Shown: one piece after another, positions 45,687 through 57,943 of the stretch
Position numbering within the stretch: position 1 is the stretch's first letter
Layout of the letters: the number at the start of each line of letters is the position of its first letter
NCBI GenBank assembly: GCA_021521415.1
Contig: JAIQDT010007370.1
Span: 56,591-120,590 of the forward strand
Length of the DNA: 64,000 nt
Source of the DNA: Bidens hawaiensis
Lineage: Eukaryota > Streptophyta > Magnoliopsida > Asterales > Asteraceae
Reading direction: 5' to 3'
Notes under the pieces: model-generated
The model's database searches: none
Told to the model about the DNA's origin: nothing
The model's input: the letters and a program-made list of their open reading frames with translations, nothing else
Position numbers and translations under genes: made by a program

Positions 45687-48191
45687 TGTAACATTCATTA
45701 TTTTTCAAACCCGAAAACCTGACCCATTTCGAATTTTTGGTTTTTGTTTATAAAGAATAAATATAAATAAATATTCTCAAGTTTCATATCGATATACTAT
45801 CATTTATTATTGTGTAATATTCCTGACATTTGGTGTTCAATGTTCGTTCGTTTATTTTTTACTTTAATTTTTTTTATAAAACCCCGAGTTTTATCGTTAA
45901 TCAAAGCTTTAAAGGTTAAATGCGTAAATACCCCAAATCATATAATTATATAACATCAATTATAATATCTTCAAAGTTTGAGGTTTAAAGTGAAATTATA
46001 TTAGTTAAATTTGATTTGAATAAAACTAGAAAGTTCAAGGGCCAGTTTTTTTATTTATAGTTTAACATAGGTTTTAAAAGAATTCATAATCTTGAGGGGC
46101 CAAAAGAGTAAATTGTATTTAAAATATATTAAAATATAAAATCAACTCCCAGCCCACCACCCTTCCCGTTTTTCCATCGAATTATTCCGGCGAAGCCGCC
46201 AGCGACCCCTTTTCAAGCCATAATACACGTGTTTGACCCAATTAATTATCCCAATGGTTTTAGTCGCTGGTATTAAAAAATAATCAACTAACTAATTGTG
46301 TTATAAAGACCTAACCGTCAATTTAATTCCGTATAAACCGCCGGATTTTTATAAAATTACATTAACAAGCATTTCAGCTATTACGCTCCAATTAATAGTA
46401 TAAATAGATCCTAAACATCGTTCTAAACTCGCTCAAATCATCACTTTAACCTATTAAGCTCTCTATAATCAAGGTTTGATCCGTCAAGTTCTTATTCCGG
46501 CCATCTCTCGTTCAACCCCTTACAGACACCATTCGAGGTAATTAAAATATAGTTTTGATTCATTTTAACCCACTAATCGAAATCCCTAAGTTAATTTTAT
46601 CAATCAATGAACGAATCATAAGATTAGAATCTAGGGTTTCTTAAGGTTGAAGATGAACAAGAGTCTTTGCTTATATATTTCTTGTTCTAAACTTAATCAA
46701 ACAAAAGTGTTGGACCAATTGGTTAGTTCAGATGCCTGTCAACAAATAGACCCGGGTTCGAAACCCGGGTCAGACTAGCATTTCTTACATTTAAAAAAAA
46801 ACCGCTTTATTAATATAATAATTAAATAAATTAGTTAAAAATCATATTAAATATAATAAAATTATTATAAACTGAATATAAAATTTATTTTATCGTTTTC
46901 AACTAAAACCCAACTTTCATATTTTGTGAAATTCTTTTTCCGTTACTTTATTAACTTTAAATTCGTTAAATTTGAAGTTTATAAATTCCTTTACATTTAT
47001 TAAACTTTTAATTCATTAAATTTCAATCGTTAGACCATTTTTCGTTAACCTATAATTTGTAAACTTTGATTCGCTAATCTCTTAACTCCTTAACTTTATT
47101 TCAAAAACTTGGTTATAATCGTACAAGTTAAGTTTTCCATTTAAAATCCGTTCAACGTAAAACCGTAACTCTCTCATTAGTATTAAAGTTATAATATTTT
47201 AAAAACCGTTAAACTTCCTTTAAGCTTAGAGTGATATTAAAATAAATCCATGCCTATCATATTAGCGCTAGGTATAATATTAACATAAATCGATAAAATT
47301 TCATGAAAACTTAAATATAATTTTATATTATAAAATGCCATAAAATGCCTTAAAATAAAGGCAAAAAATTCCTAAAATCAAAATTGGTTTAGCTTTTATT
47401 ATCCCATTAGTTAGTCTTTAAATTTTCGTATTTATTTCAATTATAGTTCGAGATGTTTGGTTGCTTTGGTTTCATTATCATGTTTTTGGCTTATATTACA
47501 AGTTTAACTTCGATTTCAAGGTGAGTTTCTCACACCCCCCTTTTTTTTACGTTTTTTCTTACTTTTAGGACTTTTTATCCTACAAAACTTCAAGTACTTA
47601 CGATATTGCTTACAAACTACAATTCATTACATGGACTTGTGTGTTTACTTGATTACTTGCTTAGAATTACTTGCACAGTGGTTGCCTCAATAAGTATGAT
47701 CATACGCCCTCCTTTTGCAGTCCGATCCATTTATATCGAGTGGAAAAGGAACCCCATATCAGAGTACGTTGGTAGCCCCAACTTGAAAGGACCTTCGTTT
47801 GTTCTTTACACTCATGTCCATTGCATTGAGTCTAAGGAAACCTTATGTGCCCATTTCACAAGTTTCATGGAATTGTTTGATTTTTACGTATTATATCAAA
47901 CTATGGGAATCTCACCAGCTATGTTAATAGCTGACTTTATTTTATACATGTGTTGCAGGTGTAAAGATACGATGATGAAAGTTAGAAGACACATAGCATG
48001 CATATAGGATATTCAAAGAACAACTTATCATTTGTTTATTTATTTGTTACAACTTGTATTATTTGATAAACTTATGTTACATGAAGATTTAAATGAAATA
48101 ATGTTATTATAGTCACCTAATAGTGTCACGTGTGTTTGAGCAATCTGTATGTCACACTCAGGCGTTTCCACTTTAGCCGGGGTGTTATACA
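45687..48191 (+). mobile_element. 3' LTR of element B
   Basis: 2,505 bp from TGTAACATTC to GGTGTTATACA. It lands in the RT region of element F: the F reading stops at the LTR edge after WVDA. TTGCG (48192-48196) is the expected target duplicate, but its partner is lost with the truncated 5' LTR. It holds AGGTGAGTT at 47519, the stem-loop CAGCTAT/ATAGCTG (47916-47933) and a tRNA-like unit. Confidence 0.88.
46704..46775 (+). other. tRNA-like unit with A and B boxes inside LTR B
   Basis: A-box-like TGGACCAATTGG (46711-46722) and a canonical B box GGTTCGAAACC (46755-46765) within a perfect 7-bp stem ACCCGGG/CCCGGGT. An A run, not a T run, follows. The acceptor stem does not pair. It is the counterpart of 2610-2681 in LTR A. 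Confidence 0.6.
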
Positions 48192-50271
48192 TTGCGTCTA
48201 CCCAACTGTTGTCCTTTAGTGCTTGATTGATGTTCTTTGGTTCAATTTGAGAGAGAAAGCAAGCATAAAGACAAATGTTGGCCCTTTCAGAAGAACTTCT
48301 AGTCACTCTTTCATGTAAGTCCCCAATTATGTTTTCAGCAAGATAATTTGTTTGCACTAAGGAAGCTTGAACAATCTGATCTGCAACAATTTCAGCATCT
48401 ATATTTGAAATGTTTACATCAGGAACATCAACCTATGGCTCTTCTTCATTCTCAGCAGGTTCTTGGTTGTTTGCATGCTTAGATGTAGATGCTTCATTAC
48501 TTCCAGTTTGCAATGACTCAAATAGTGATTGGAACCTGTCGTCATTCATATTTGTGTCTTTAGATTGACTTTGCACTGGTTCACTCTCCGCTACACTTGG
48601 GCCATCATTTTAAGCTTCAACTTCAGTTTCATCAGATCTTCTCTCATTCTTTACAAACTCAAATTCTCTTTCGTCAGTAGCAACCTTTGACCATAATACG
48701 TCTAGATCAATCTTTTTTCTGTTTTCCTTTTTATTCCAAACTTGTTCTGAACAGACTTTCATCCATGTCTTCACTGTAGATCTTAAATGACTTGATCAAT
48801 TTATCCAAATCAAACAACCAACTTGGTCTATTAGCATTATTCAAATGATTTTCTTTGAGGACTATGTTTGATGTCTCAATAACACACAAATACTCTTTGA
48901 CATGAACTCTATAAGCTTTTGAATGTGATGAATAGCCCACAAGAAGCATTCCAATAACTTGGATTGGAACTTGTTCAAATAGTCTTTTGTTTTCAAGAGT
49001 TAGCATTTACATCCGGCTTCAAGAACTTCTCATAAGGCTTTCTTTTGAAGAGTATCTCATATGGAGTCTTGTTGTGAGTTTTGTTCAAAAAACCTTGTTC
49101 TGCACATAGCATGCAGTGTTCATAGCTTCTGCCCAAAATTTTACTAGTGAGTATGCTTCTGCTATCACGGTTCTTGCAGCCTCTATAGGTGTTCAGTTTC
49201 TTTTTTCTGTAACACCATTTTGTTCAGGAGTCCTTGGAGTACTGTATTGCTAAAAGATCCCTTTTAGAAGTGTAGAACTAATCCATAATTCTGTTTTTGA
49301 ATTCTGTCACATTATCACTTCTAATTACTTTCACCTTCTTCTCCAATAGATTTTCCATTCTTAACACACAACCTTTGATCAATTCAGCAGTTTCATCCTT
49401 GGTTCCCAAAAAGAACACCCATAGGACCAAAGAGATCCATATGTAGCAATTCTAGTACCTCTTCAATTGTGTTTATCAATTTGTTCTTGTGAGAGGACTT
49501 GTGTTGCTTCCCTTTGTTGCATGAAGAGCATTTATCATCTAGTTTAAATTCTTTTATGGGAAGACCAATGACATGCTCTCCTTTCACAAGTCTATTCATG
49601 TTTTTCAAATTCACTTGACATATCTTCCTGTGCCACAGCTTTGTCTCATTGTTAGTATCTCTTGACACAAAGCATGAACACCCTCTTGAGGTTGCATTTT
49701 TCATTCTTAGCTCATAGAGGTTTCATTCCTTGGTAACATCATCATAATCACTTTAGGTGGGATGACAAATTCAGGCTTTAGGATAAAACAGTGTGCACCA
49801 TCAAATCCAACCTTGTATCCTTTGTCACAGACTTGAGAAATGCTAAGCAAGTTGTATTGAAGGCCTACAACATGCAGCACATTCTCAAAGGATACCTTGC
49901 CATTTGTCAGTGTACCTCTTCCAACAATCTTCCCTCCATTTTCATCACTACCAAAGGCAACAGGTCTTTCAAATTTTTGTTCACAATTGGCAAGTGTATC
50001 TCTGTCACATGTCGTGTGCTTGTAACACCCACCGTCCATATACCATATATCATTTCCATTAGTGGATTGTCCCTACACATAAAAACACAAAATGATTAGT
50101 TACTGTCTAGGGTACAAACTTCATCAGTTTGTACATCATAATCATTTGAGATATCAACAGAAGGTGGAACTGGATCTTCATGCACAATCTCACATGAATC
50201 ATCTGATTCATATCCATACTCCATTTTTACTTCAATTTTCTCAAGTTCAATCTATTCAATAACAGGTTCTT
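48192..50271 (-). pseudogene. Copia pol fragment of element F (PR, IN, start of RT)
   Basis: Minus-strand order. Protease start near 50039 (YMDGGCYKHTTCD, with DGG where copia proteases have DSG or DTG). Pre-integrase at 49704-49393 (LWHRKICQVNL, CSSCNKGKQHKSS, MDLFGPM). Integrase C-terminal part at 49006-48731 with GYSSHSKAYRV. Linker. Then the RT start (LSQIEPKNINQAL, 48290-48235) ending at WVDA against the LTR of B. Stops and frameshifts throughout. Upstream the reading continues from gag across the G insertion at 50271/61639. The rest of RT and RNase H is missing. Confidence 0.8.
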
Positions 50272-52202
50272 TGTAAGGCCCCGAACCCAGGGAACCCCAC
50301 AGTTGGTAATCATTCAAAACACTTTCAAAATAATTAAACTTAAAAACAATTCTTTTCATTAAAACTAACATCTCAGAGTTTAATTCAGCAGAAAACATAA
50401 ATAATAAAATAAGTTCCCAAAACCCAAGAATTTTGCCCAAAATCATCATAGTTATCTTTAAATAAAAACTTTTAAAAATAAATGTTTAATAGTAAAACTC
50501 CAATTCCCGTATGCCCTTCACCGTCCAAGTAGCTTCGTGCATGTCCAAGCGATAAGGCATCCTCTTCCTTACCTGAAATTCACACTAACATGCACACAAA
50601 GTCAGCTTGAGCTGAGTGAGTTCAAGTTTTAAGTAAATAATATCATTAAATAATAGTTATGATAGTCATACCAAAAGTTTTAAAACATAAAAGGGTACAT
50701 CCATCAAATCATCATTACCGAAACTAAACATCCTCATACATACATATACAAAATGTATATGTAAACATCCTTTCAATTACATCTCTATATATATCATAGT
50801 ATATATATATAACATCCACATATAACATCAGGGTCTAGTAAACGTACAACCCAAACACGTAACATCAGTGCATGCAAACACAAAGTAGGCATACACAACA
50901 TCAGTAGTCGAAACGACTACAACAGCGCCAGATATAGGCAAGGTAATAATGTATATACATATATATATATAGTTAACATCCCAAGGCCTACCATATGTTA
51001 GCAAGGTTATTTAAATTCGTTTAAAACATTTCATCATGTAAGAAAACACTTAGGTGAGCATGCTAGCCCAAAAGTAAAAAGAGTAAAAAGGGCATCATGA
51101 ACTCACCTGAAATCAATCGAACTTCTATAACGAGCTAGGAAATTCCTAAGTGCATGATCACAAGCAAGGGCCTGTAAATTATACACAACACGTTACTAAC
51201 CTTGACCGTAAGAACACTCTTGCCTAATCGGCCGTTCAAGCCCAACGCTTTAGCCCCAAGGCCCAACACTTGGCCCAAGGCCCAACAACTTGGCCCAAGG
51301 CCCAAAGATAATCAAATCGGGTCGAATGCGCATGTAATAAACCTTAAAACCATTTGTTAAACGAATCAGCCCCGAATGGACCAAATTCCATTTTAAATCT
51401 TTTTATTCATCAAGATTATGTCACTCGAGTTGATAGGGTTGACGGTTCCTTTTTACAACTCTAACTTTAACGTTTAAACGAAAATTCGCGCACCGCCGAC
51501 TCGATTGACAACGCACTAACCACAACAGCCCCGAGCATCAAAAAAATAATTTATCCACATCCCTTAAACCCCCCTAGGTCTGTACAAACTGATTCGGTCG
51601 GTCACCCGATCAATTAACGCATCAAGCTCAACAATTTTCAATTCTATACCCGATAAACCCTAGTTTTCGAATTAAAATCGATTGATCGACCTAAACACCT
51701 CCAATGACCACGAAATTTTAATATGATGCAAATGCCATACCTGGGGATCTTTCTACACTGTAAACTCTAATTGTTACCCACGGGAAGTGGGTCAATTACA
51801 CCTTGGCCGAAAATCTGTCCAGCGAAAACTTACGGCAAAATTGAGCATCAAAACGATTAGGGGTGAATAAAAAGAGTGTTGGGGTTTGTAGTACATACCT
51901 TGAACTACTTCTAGGAGCTTGGAATCGATTAAAAAGTCGAAGCAAGGAAGGGAGGGGGTGGCTACTTGCGGCCGATCGCTGCTGCTGCTCTAGGGTTTAG
52001 GATTTTTTTTTATTAGTGTTATATTATAAAACTTTTTCATTCTAGCCCCCGGAAAATAATAATAATGCAACTTGGAAGAAATGCTAAGCGATTAGACATA
52101 CCGGGATGACGTAAACGCTTCTGAGGAACGTCGGATAAATCCCGAGAATTATACCTACTCTACAATCTTTAATTCTTGAAACCAGAATTAACGGGCGTTA
52201 CA
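50272..52202 (-). repeat. 3' LTR of element G
   Basis: 1,931 bp. It differs from the 5' LTR at roughly 4% of positions in the first 340 bp by eye, and has about three minisatellite units at 51244-51304 against about eight. Confidence 0.93.
51244..51304 (-). repeat. GGGCC minisatellite, short allele
   Basis: About three units of AAGGCCCAACACTTGGCCC. Same array as 60586-60745 and 5844-6027. Confidence 0.9.
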
Positions 52203-52221
52203 AGTCTACCCCACTTACAAT
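52203..52221 (-). other. Polypurine tract of element G
   Basis: Minus strand AAGTGGGGTAGACT precedes the LTR start TGTAACG. Upstream GGGGACGAATCTCATT is the usual lead-in of this group. Confidence 0.82.
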
Positions 52222-52239
52222 GAGATTCGTCCCCAAATC

Positions 52240-55200
52240 CCGATGCAACCGGAACTACTACGGATAATGCTTCCTCATCTCGTCTTCTGACTCCCAAGTA
52301 GCCTCGAACCCCCTACGGTGCCTCCACTACACCTTCACCTGCCTAACCACCTTATTTCTCAGCCGCCTCTCCTGACGGTCAAGGATAGCAATCGGTTGCT
52401 CAACGTAGTTCAGCTTACTATCGAGTTCGATATCATCAAGAGGCACATGGGCCTCTTCATCCGCCAGGCATTTCCTCAGATGGGACACGTGAAAAGTAGG
52501 ATGAATCCTCGCGAGCTCCTCGGGCAATTCCAGCCTATATGCTACCTCACCGACTCGGGCTAATATACGGAACCGGCCAATAAACCTCGGACTGAGCTTC
52601 CCCCTCTTACGAAAACGAATAATGCCCTTCCAGGGAGAAACTTTTAACATAACCCGATCCCCAGCCTCAAACACAATATGCCTTCGCCATTTATCTGCAT
52701 AAGACTTATGACGATCCTGCGCGGCCTTCATAAAGGCTTTAATCTTGTCGAGTTTCTCAGTCGTAGCCTCGACCACCTCCAAACTACCCAACTGCTTTTG
52801 ACCAATGGAACCCCAACAGACTGAAGTCCTACACCTCCTACCATACAACATATCAAACGGTGGCATCCCAATCGTGGCGTGATAACTGTTATTATACGAG
52901 AACTCTACCAACGGTAAGTGACGGTCCCAACTACCACCAAAGTCTATAACGTAAGCCCGCAACATATCTTCGAGAGTCTGAACGGTCCTCTTGGACTGAC
53001 CATCCGTCTGCGGGTGATAAGCAGTACTGATGAGGAGTTTGGTGCCCATCTCCTCGTGAAACCTTTTCCAAAACCTGGAGGTGAAACGTGTATCCCTATC
53101 TGAAACAATAGATACTAGCACCCCGGGCCTAGAGACGATCTCATGAATAAACACATCGGCCAGCTGCTCAGAATTAAAAGTCCCTCGACTCGGCAAGAAA
53201 TGAGCGCTCTTGGTCAATCTATCCACGATTACCCAAATGGTGTCATAATTACCCCTAGGAGTACGAGGCAACTTAGTCACGAAATCCATAGTAAGATGCT
53301 CCCATTTCCACTCAGGTATTTCCAACGGCTGAAGTTTCCCAAATGGCCTGTGATGCTCGGCCTTAACTTGTAGACACGTCAAGCACTTACTCACGTACTG
53401 AGCCACCTCAAAATTCATCGCAGGCCACCAATAATTCTTTTTTAAGTCTTGGTACATTTTGGCCGCGCCGGGTGAATAGAATAGCGCAACTTGTGTGCCT
53501 CATCCAAAATTTTATCTCTGAATCCCCCATACCCTGGTACCCATAAGCGACCATCCTTATATTTCACCCTGTCACCGACGTCTTCCAACAATTTCTCCTG
53601 ACCCCAAACACGTTCTGACATAATCCATTCCACCTGCAAAGCTTCATTCTGGACGTTGGCTATTTGTTTCAAAATGTCGGGTTTGAGAATAAGCTGGTAG
53701 AATTTCACACGAATAAGTTTTGGTCTCTCCTTCCGGCTTAACGCGTCGGCCACCACGTTAGCCTTACCCGGATGGTACATGATCTCCAGATCGTAGTCCT
53801 TAATCAACTCCAACCATCGACGCTGTCACATATTTAGTTCCTTTTGCTCGAAGAAATAATTTAAGCTCTTATGATCGGTATAAATAACTCAAGGAACACT
53901 GTACAAATAATGTCTCCACAACTTAAGCGCAAACACCACCGCCGGTAGCTCCAAATCGTGGGTAGGATAATTCGCCCCATGAAGCTTCAATTGCCGTGAG
54001 GCATAAGCGATGACTCGGCCTCGCTGCATCAAAACACAACCAAGCCCCTGATAAGAGGCTTCAGAATAAACCACTAGATCGTCGGCGCCATCGGGTAGAG
54101 CTAAAATCGGGGCATGCGTCAACCTATTCTTCAACTCGAGAAAAGCCTCCTCCTGCTCAGTACCCCAAACGAACTTAACACTCTTCTTAGTCAACTTGGT
54201 TAGCGAAGAAGCAATTTTCGAAAAGTCGGGAATAAAGCGGCAGTAATACCCCGCCAAGCCCATAAAGCTACGGATTTCAGATGGAGACTTAGGAGACTCC
54301 CAATCATTCACGGCTTCCACCTTTGCAGGATCAACCAAAATACCACTCGAGTTAATAACATGACCCAAGAATTGAACCTCACGCAACCAGAAGGAACACT
54401 TAGAAAATTTTGCATACAACTTGTTCTTTCGCAGAGCCTCCAACACTTCCCTGAGATGACCGGCGTGATCGGATTCACTTTTAGAGTACACAAAAATGTC
54501 GTCGATGAACACAATAACCAAACGATCGAGCATCGGTCTACACACCCGGTTCATAAGATCCATGAACGCAGCCGGTGCGTTGGTCAAACCGAAAGACATC
54601 GCCAGAAATTCGTAATGTCCATAACGAGTGCAGAAGGCAGTCTTAGGAATATCCTCCTCCCGAATCTTGAGCTGATGATACCCCGACCTAAGGTCGATCT
54701 TCGAGAACCAATTGGCCCCTTGGAGTTGATCAAATAAGTCGTCGATCCTCGGGAGCGGGTACCGATTTTTAACAGTGAGCTTATTCAACTCACGGTAGTC
54801 AATGCACATTCGCATGCTACCGTCCTTCTTCTTAACGAACAAGACCGGGGCACCCCAAGGCGAAATGCTCGGTCGAATAAAGCCCTTATCGAGCAAGTCT
54901 TCCAACTGAGCCATAAGTTCCTTCATTTCATTCGGCGCTAGGCGTAGGGAGCTCGGGCAACGGGTTTGGCGCCCGGTACAAGGTCTATCTGGAACTCGAC
55001 CTCGCGATCCGGCGGCACATCTGACAAATCATCTGGAAATACATCCGGGAAATCCCGAACAATAGGAACATCACCGACGGTAGCCACCTCGGTATTCACA
55101 TTCATAGCATACGCCAGATACGCCCCGCACCCCCGCTGCATCAACTTTCCCGCCTTAAGCATGGATATAATATGTGGCGTCGCAACATTCCGATCACCGA

Positions 55201-55393
55201 AGACCGTAATTCGAGTCCCATCCGGGGCCCTTAGACGAACGAGTTTCTGACCACAAATGATCTGAGCATCAACATTCGCGAGCCAATCTATCCCGAGCAC
55301 CACATCGAAACAACCAAGCGACATCAAATACAATCGCACCGGAAATCTATAACGAGACAACTCGATGGAACAACCCTGAATAGCCCTAGACAC
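52240..55393 (-). pseudogene. Gypsy pol of G: RT, RNase H, integrase
   Basis: The protease C-terminal part and linker are at 55393-54938 (LGIDWLANVD). RT frame 54926-53889 (345 codons): [10 protein letters not shown] (Asp 78), FIDD at 140-143. RNase H begins near residue 285 with VVYSEAS, Glu instead of the catalytic Asp. TGA stops at about 53889 and 53826 interrupt RNase H; a one-base deletion near 53450 shifts into the integrase frame (53457-52327, 376 codons). The integrase has Asp 58, Asp 120 and Lys 156: the spacing is right for D,D35E, but the Glu is replaced. A TAG at 52327 cuts off the chromodomain-like tail. Most changes are C-to-T or G-to-A, as expected from deamination of methylated cytosine. 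Not active. Confidence 0.92.
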
Positions 55394-57675
55394 TGTGACA
55401 TTTGAGCCAAAACAAGGTACACCTCAGTACGTATTTACCGATTAAGCAAATAAACGCCTTTTGCGTAACAAATGAACGATTAACCGAACGGGTCGAGTTA
55501 TGACCCAGATATCTCGGGGGGCCATCTATAAGTGATAGACGATCAATACAAGCTAAAATATTAGAAATATGGTCTTATTTTGATAGCAAACAAGTTAAAC
55601 GAAAATATACTCGTTTAACTACCCGCTATAGATTTAAACGCGAAAGATAGTTACAAACCAAGCATTGTATCATCCGTTAAGCCGAAAAAGACTTACCAAA
55701 CACTTACTTGAAATGATTTAAGCGATCCATGAAAATATTTTTGATTTTTACAAACATATAGTATGTTTTTACAATTTTACACAAAACTGGCCGAAAAACA
55801 CTTGTTTTCACGCTGTTTAACTCACCCGATAAGTTTTTCGCGCCAAAAACCGAACCCGAACTACATTTGGACCGGGCTTTTCGTATTTGGGCTTGAGAAA
55901 CCAGATCATTGGGCCAAAACAGCCCATCATGGGCCCAATCTTTCTTCCGATCGGCCAGCCCAACCCACCCCCCATTTTTTTTATAAAACTTATTCCACAA
56001 GCTTGGTTATTCATTTTTGTTTATAAAAGTTGAGGTCCAAGCAGCTGCAAGCAGAATTTCCAGAAATCCTTCAAACCCTAAGGTAAGGAGTTTAAATAAG
56101 TAGCTTTTGTACTTGTATAACCTTGATTAATACCATAAAAACATGTCTTAGTTACTAAAAATCATTCCTAACCATGTAAAAATCCCAAAAATGGTCCATA
56201 AACATGTTTTGATCATACACATGGTAAGGAACCTGTTTTGATAGTTTTTTTTGGCCATAAACACGGATTAAAGGGTTGGAACGGCGTTTTTACGGTTCAA
56301 AAGTTCGTTTTTGTGCACTAGCCGAAACCCTAGGTTAAGGGCTGTTATGTTGATAAAAAATTTCTTGGTTTGTGATATAGGACTTGTACCTTGCTTGCTT
56401 AGAAGCACAAGAACCTGAAAACTTGATTAAAAAGTCGGAAACGAGCTAAACCCGCTAAGGTAATGCCGAAAACACTCGCTTAAGGGCTGTTTAGGTTAAG
56501 GTTATGATGTGCATATTTTTAGACCTTGAAATTTTTCAGGGACATCAGGGACCATGTCATTGAGTCCCTGTTCAAATTTGGTAATTTTTTGACAATCCGA
56601 GAATATTTGGCGAATTTATTACCGAATTGGGACGTTTATTTGGGAAAAATAGCTAAAATACTTCAAAAATTTTGAAATTTTTCTGGGAACTCAGATTTGA
56701 TGTATTTTGATCACATATAAATTTTGGGATCATTTGGAGAAGTTTAAAGGTGTTTTGTATATATGCGTTCGTTTGAATTTTTATAGCCGAATTTTGGCCG
56801 AAAAGAATATCGCACGAACTTTTTACATTTTGGAATTGATACAAGTTGATTTGGGACATGATTTAAGCATTCAGGAATTTTTGTGGAATTTTTGGAAATT
56901 GTTTGGGGTAAACGGACGATTTTCAGGCGAATTATAGCTGATAAAATAAATTTTTATAAATTGAGAAATCAGTAAATAAATTCCAAAAATATTTTTATAA
57001 AAATCTACATATTTTAATTGATAAGTGGCTAAATTTTCATAATTTAATGATTAACGGTTAATTAATTATGCTAATTTGAATATTAAAAAAATTCAGTTTT
57101 TATAAAAACCGGCAAGTTCGTGACTAACGAACCTGCGAGAATATCAAAAAAACAAGAGTGATCAAAAATCATATTTTTGGACTAATTTTGTAAAAACAAA
57201 CTTTTCTATGAAAAACCTGGACAATCATGTCCCAGGCTTCACTGTCAAGGCTTCACTGTAGCTTAGCATAATTACATCATTTACATACATACTTATTTCA
57301 TGATTACAAGTGTTGACTTGTGAATACTCATTACTGTTTTCTTGAAACTCGTGAAACTCACCAACTCTAGTAGTTGACCCGTTTTAAACTGCTTTTCAGG
57401 TGTACCTAAATCAGAATGATTTGGTGATCTGTTATTTGCCCAAGGTGTGCGGTTGATGCTATGTGAATAGAGGCAAGGGTGTTAGTAGTAAAAACGTATA
57501 GTTAACGAACTAGTTTTGTTTGTATCACCTAGACTGTAAAACAATGATAGGACAAAGAAATGTAATATAATATAAATTAGTTTGTAATGTTTCTTTATAA
57601 TCAATGTGTTGATACCAGATGTGTCTGTTACACTCCCGTTTTACGCTTCCGCATTGTGCTAGTCGGGGTGTGACA
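55394..57675 (+). mobile_element. Solo LTR 4 with TSD GACAC, inside the G protease
   Basis: 2,282 bp, TGTGACATTTGAG to CGGGGTGTGACA, with GACAC at 55389-55393 and 57676-57680. It splits the protease between GKSVSV and SRAIQG. Same family as solo LTR 3 (reverse). Stem-loop CAACT/AGTTG follows ACTCAC at 57357-57377. Confidence 0.93.
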
Positions 57676-57838
57676 GACACGGACACGGATTTTCCTACGG
57701 CGACCTCAACCTCAAACCCATCGACCATGCGCTCGGGTGATTTATTCAACAAGGAACAGAAAGCGGTAGACACAAAACTCCTACTAGTGCCCGAATCAAA
57801 TAAAATTGAAGCCTGTAACTCATCAAGTAGGAAAGTAC
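57676..57838 (-). pseudogene. Gypsy protease N-terminal part of G
   Basis: Minus strand, reads TFLLDELQASILFDSGTSRS and onwards; DSG is the aspartic protease active-site motif. It ends at the inserted solo LTR. The start joins gag across the intron-like segment 57943-57839. Confidence 0.85.
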
Positions 57839-57943
57839 CTGGGACGATATTACACTACTGCTTAGCTACACGGTTAACACATACGATTTCAAAGGAACAA
57901 GAAATTATAATGGTGGAATGAAAGCTAAATAAGGAAAAAGTAC
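57839..57943 (-). other. 105-bp intron-like segment at the Gag/protease junction
   Basis: On the minus strand it begins GTACTTTTTCC after TCAG and ends CGTCCCAG before GTACTTTCC. Removing it joins gag and protease in frame (DVVSG then TFLLDEL). If kept, translation meets two stops at about 57848. It is T-rich, and GCTAAGC near the 3' end could serve as a branch point. CAGGTACTTT occurs at both borders, so the segment may have arisen by a local duplication or by an insertion with that target repeat. Confidence 0.6.

Noticed and set aside
46704..46775. A functional tRNA gene
   Set aside because: A and B boxes are present but the acceptor ends do not pair and the sequence lies within an LTR; kept as tRNA-like only.
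54360..54737. 125-codon plus-strand frame over the G RT
   Set aside because: Antisense shadow of the well-supported RT frame.
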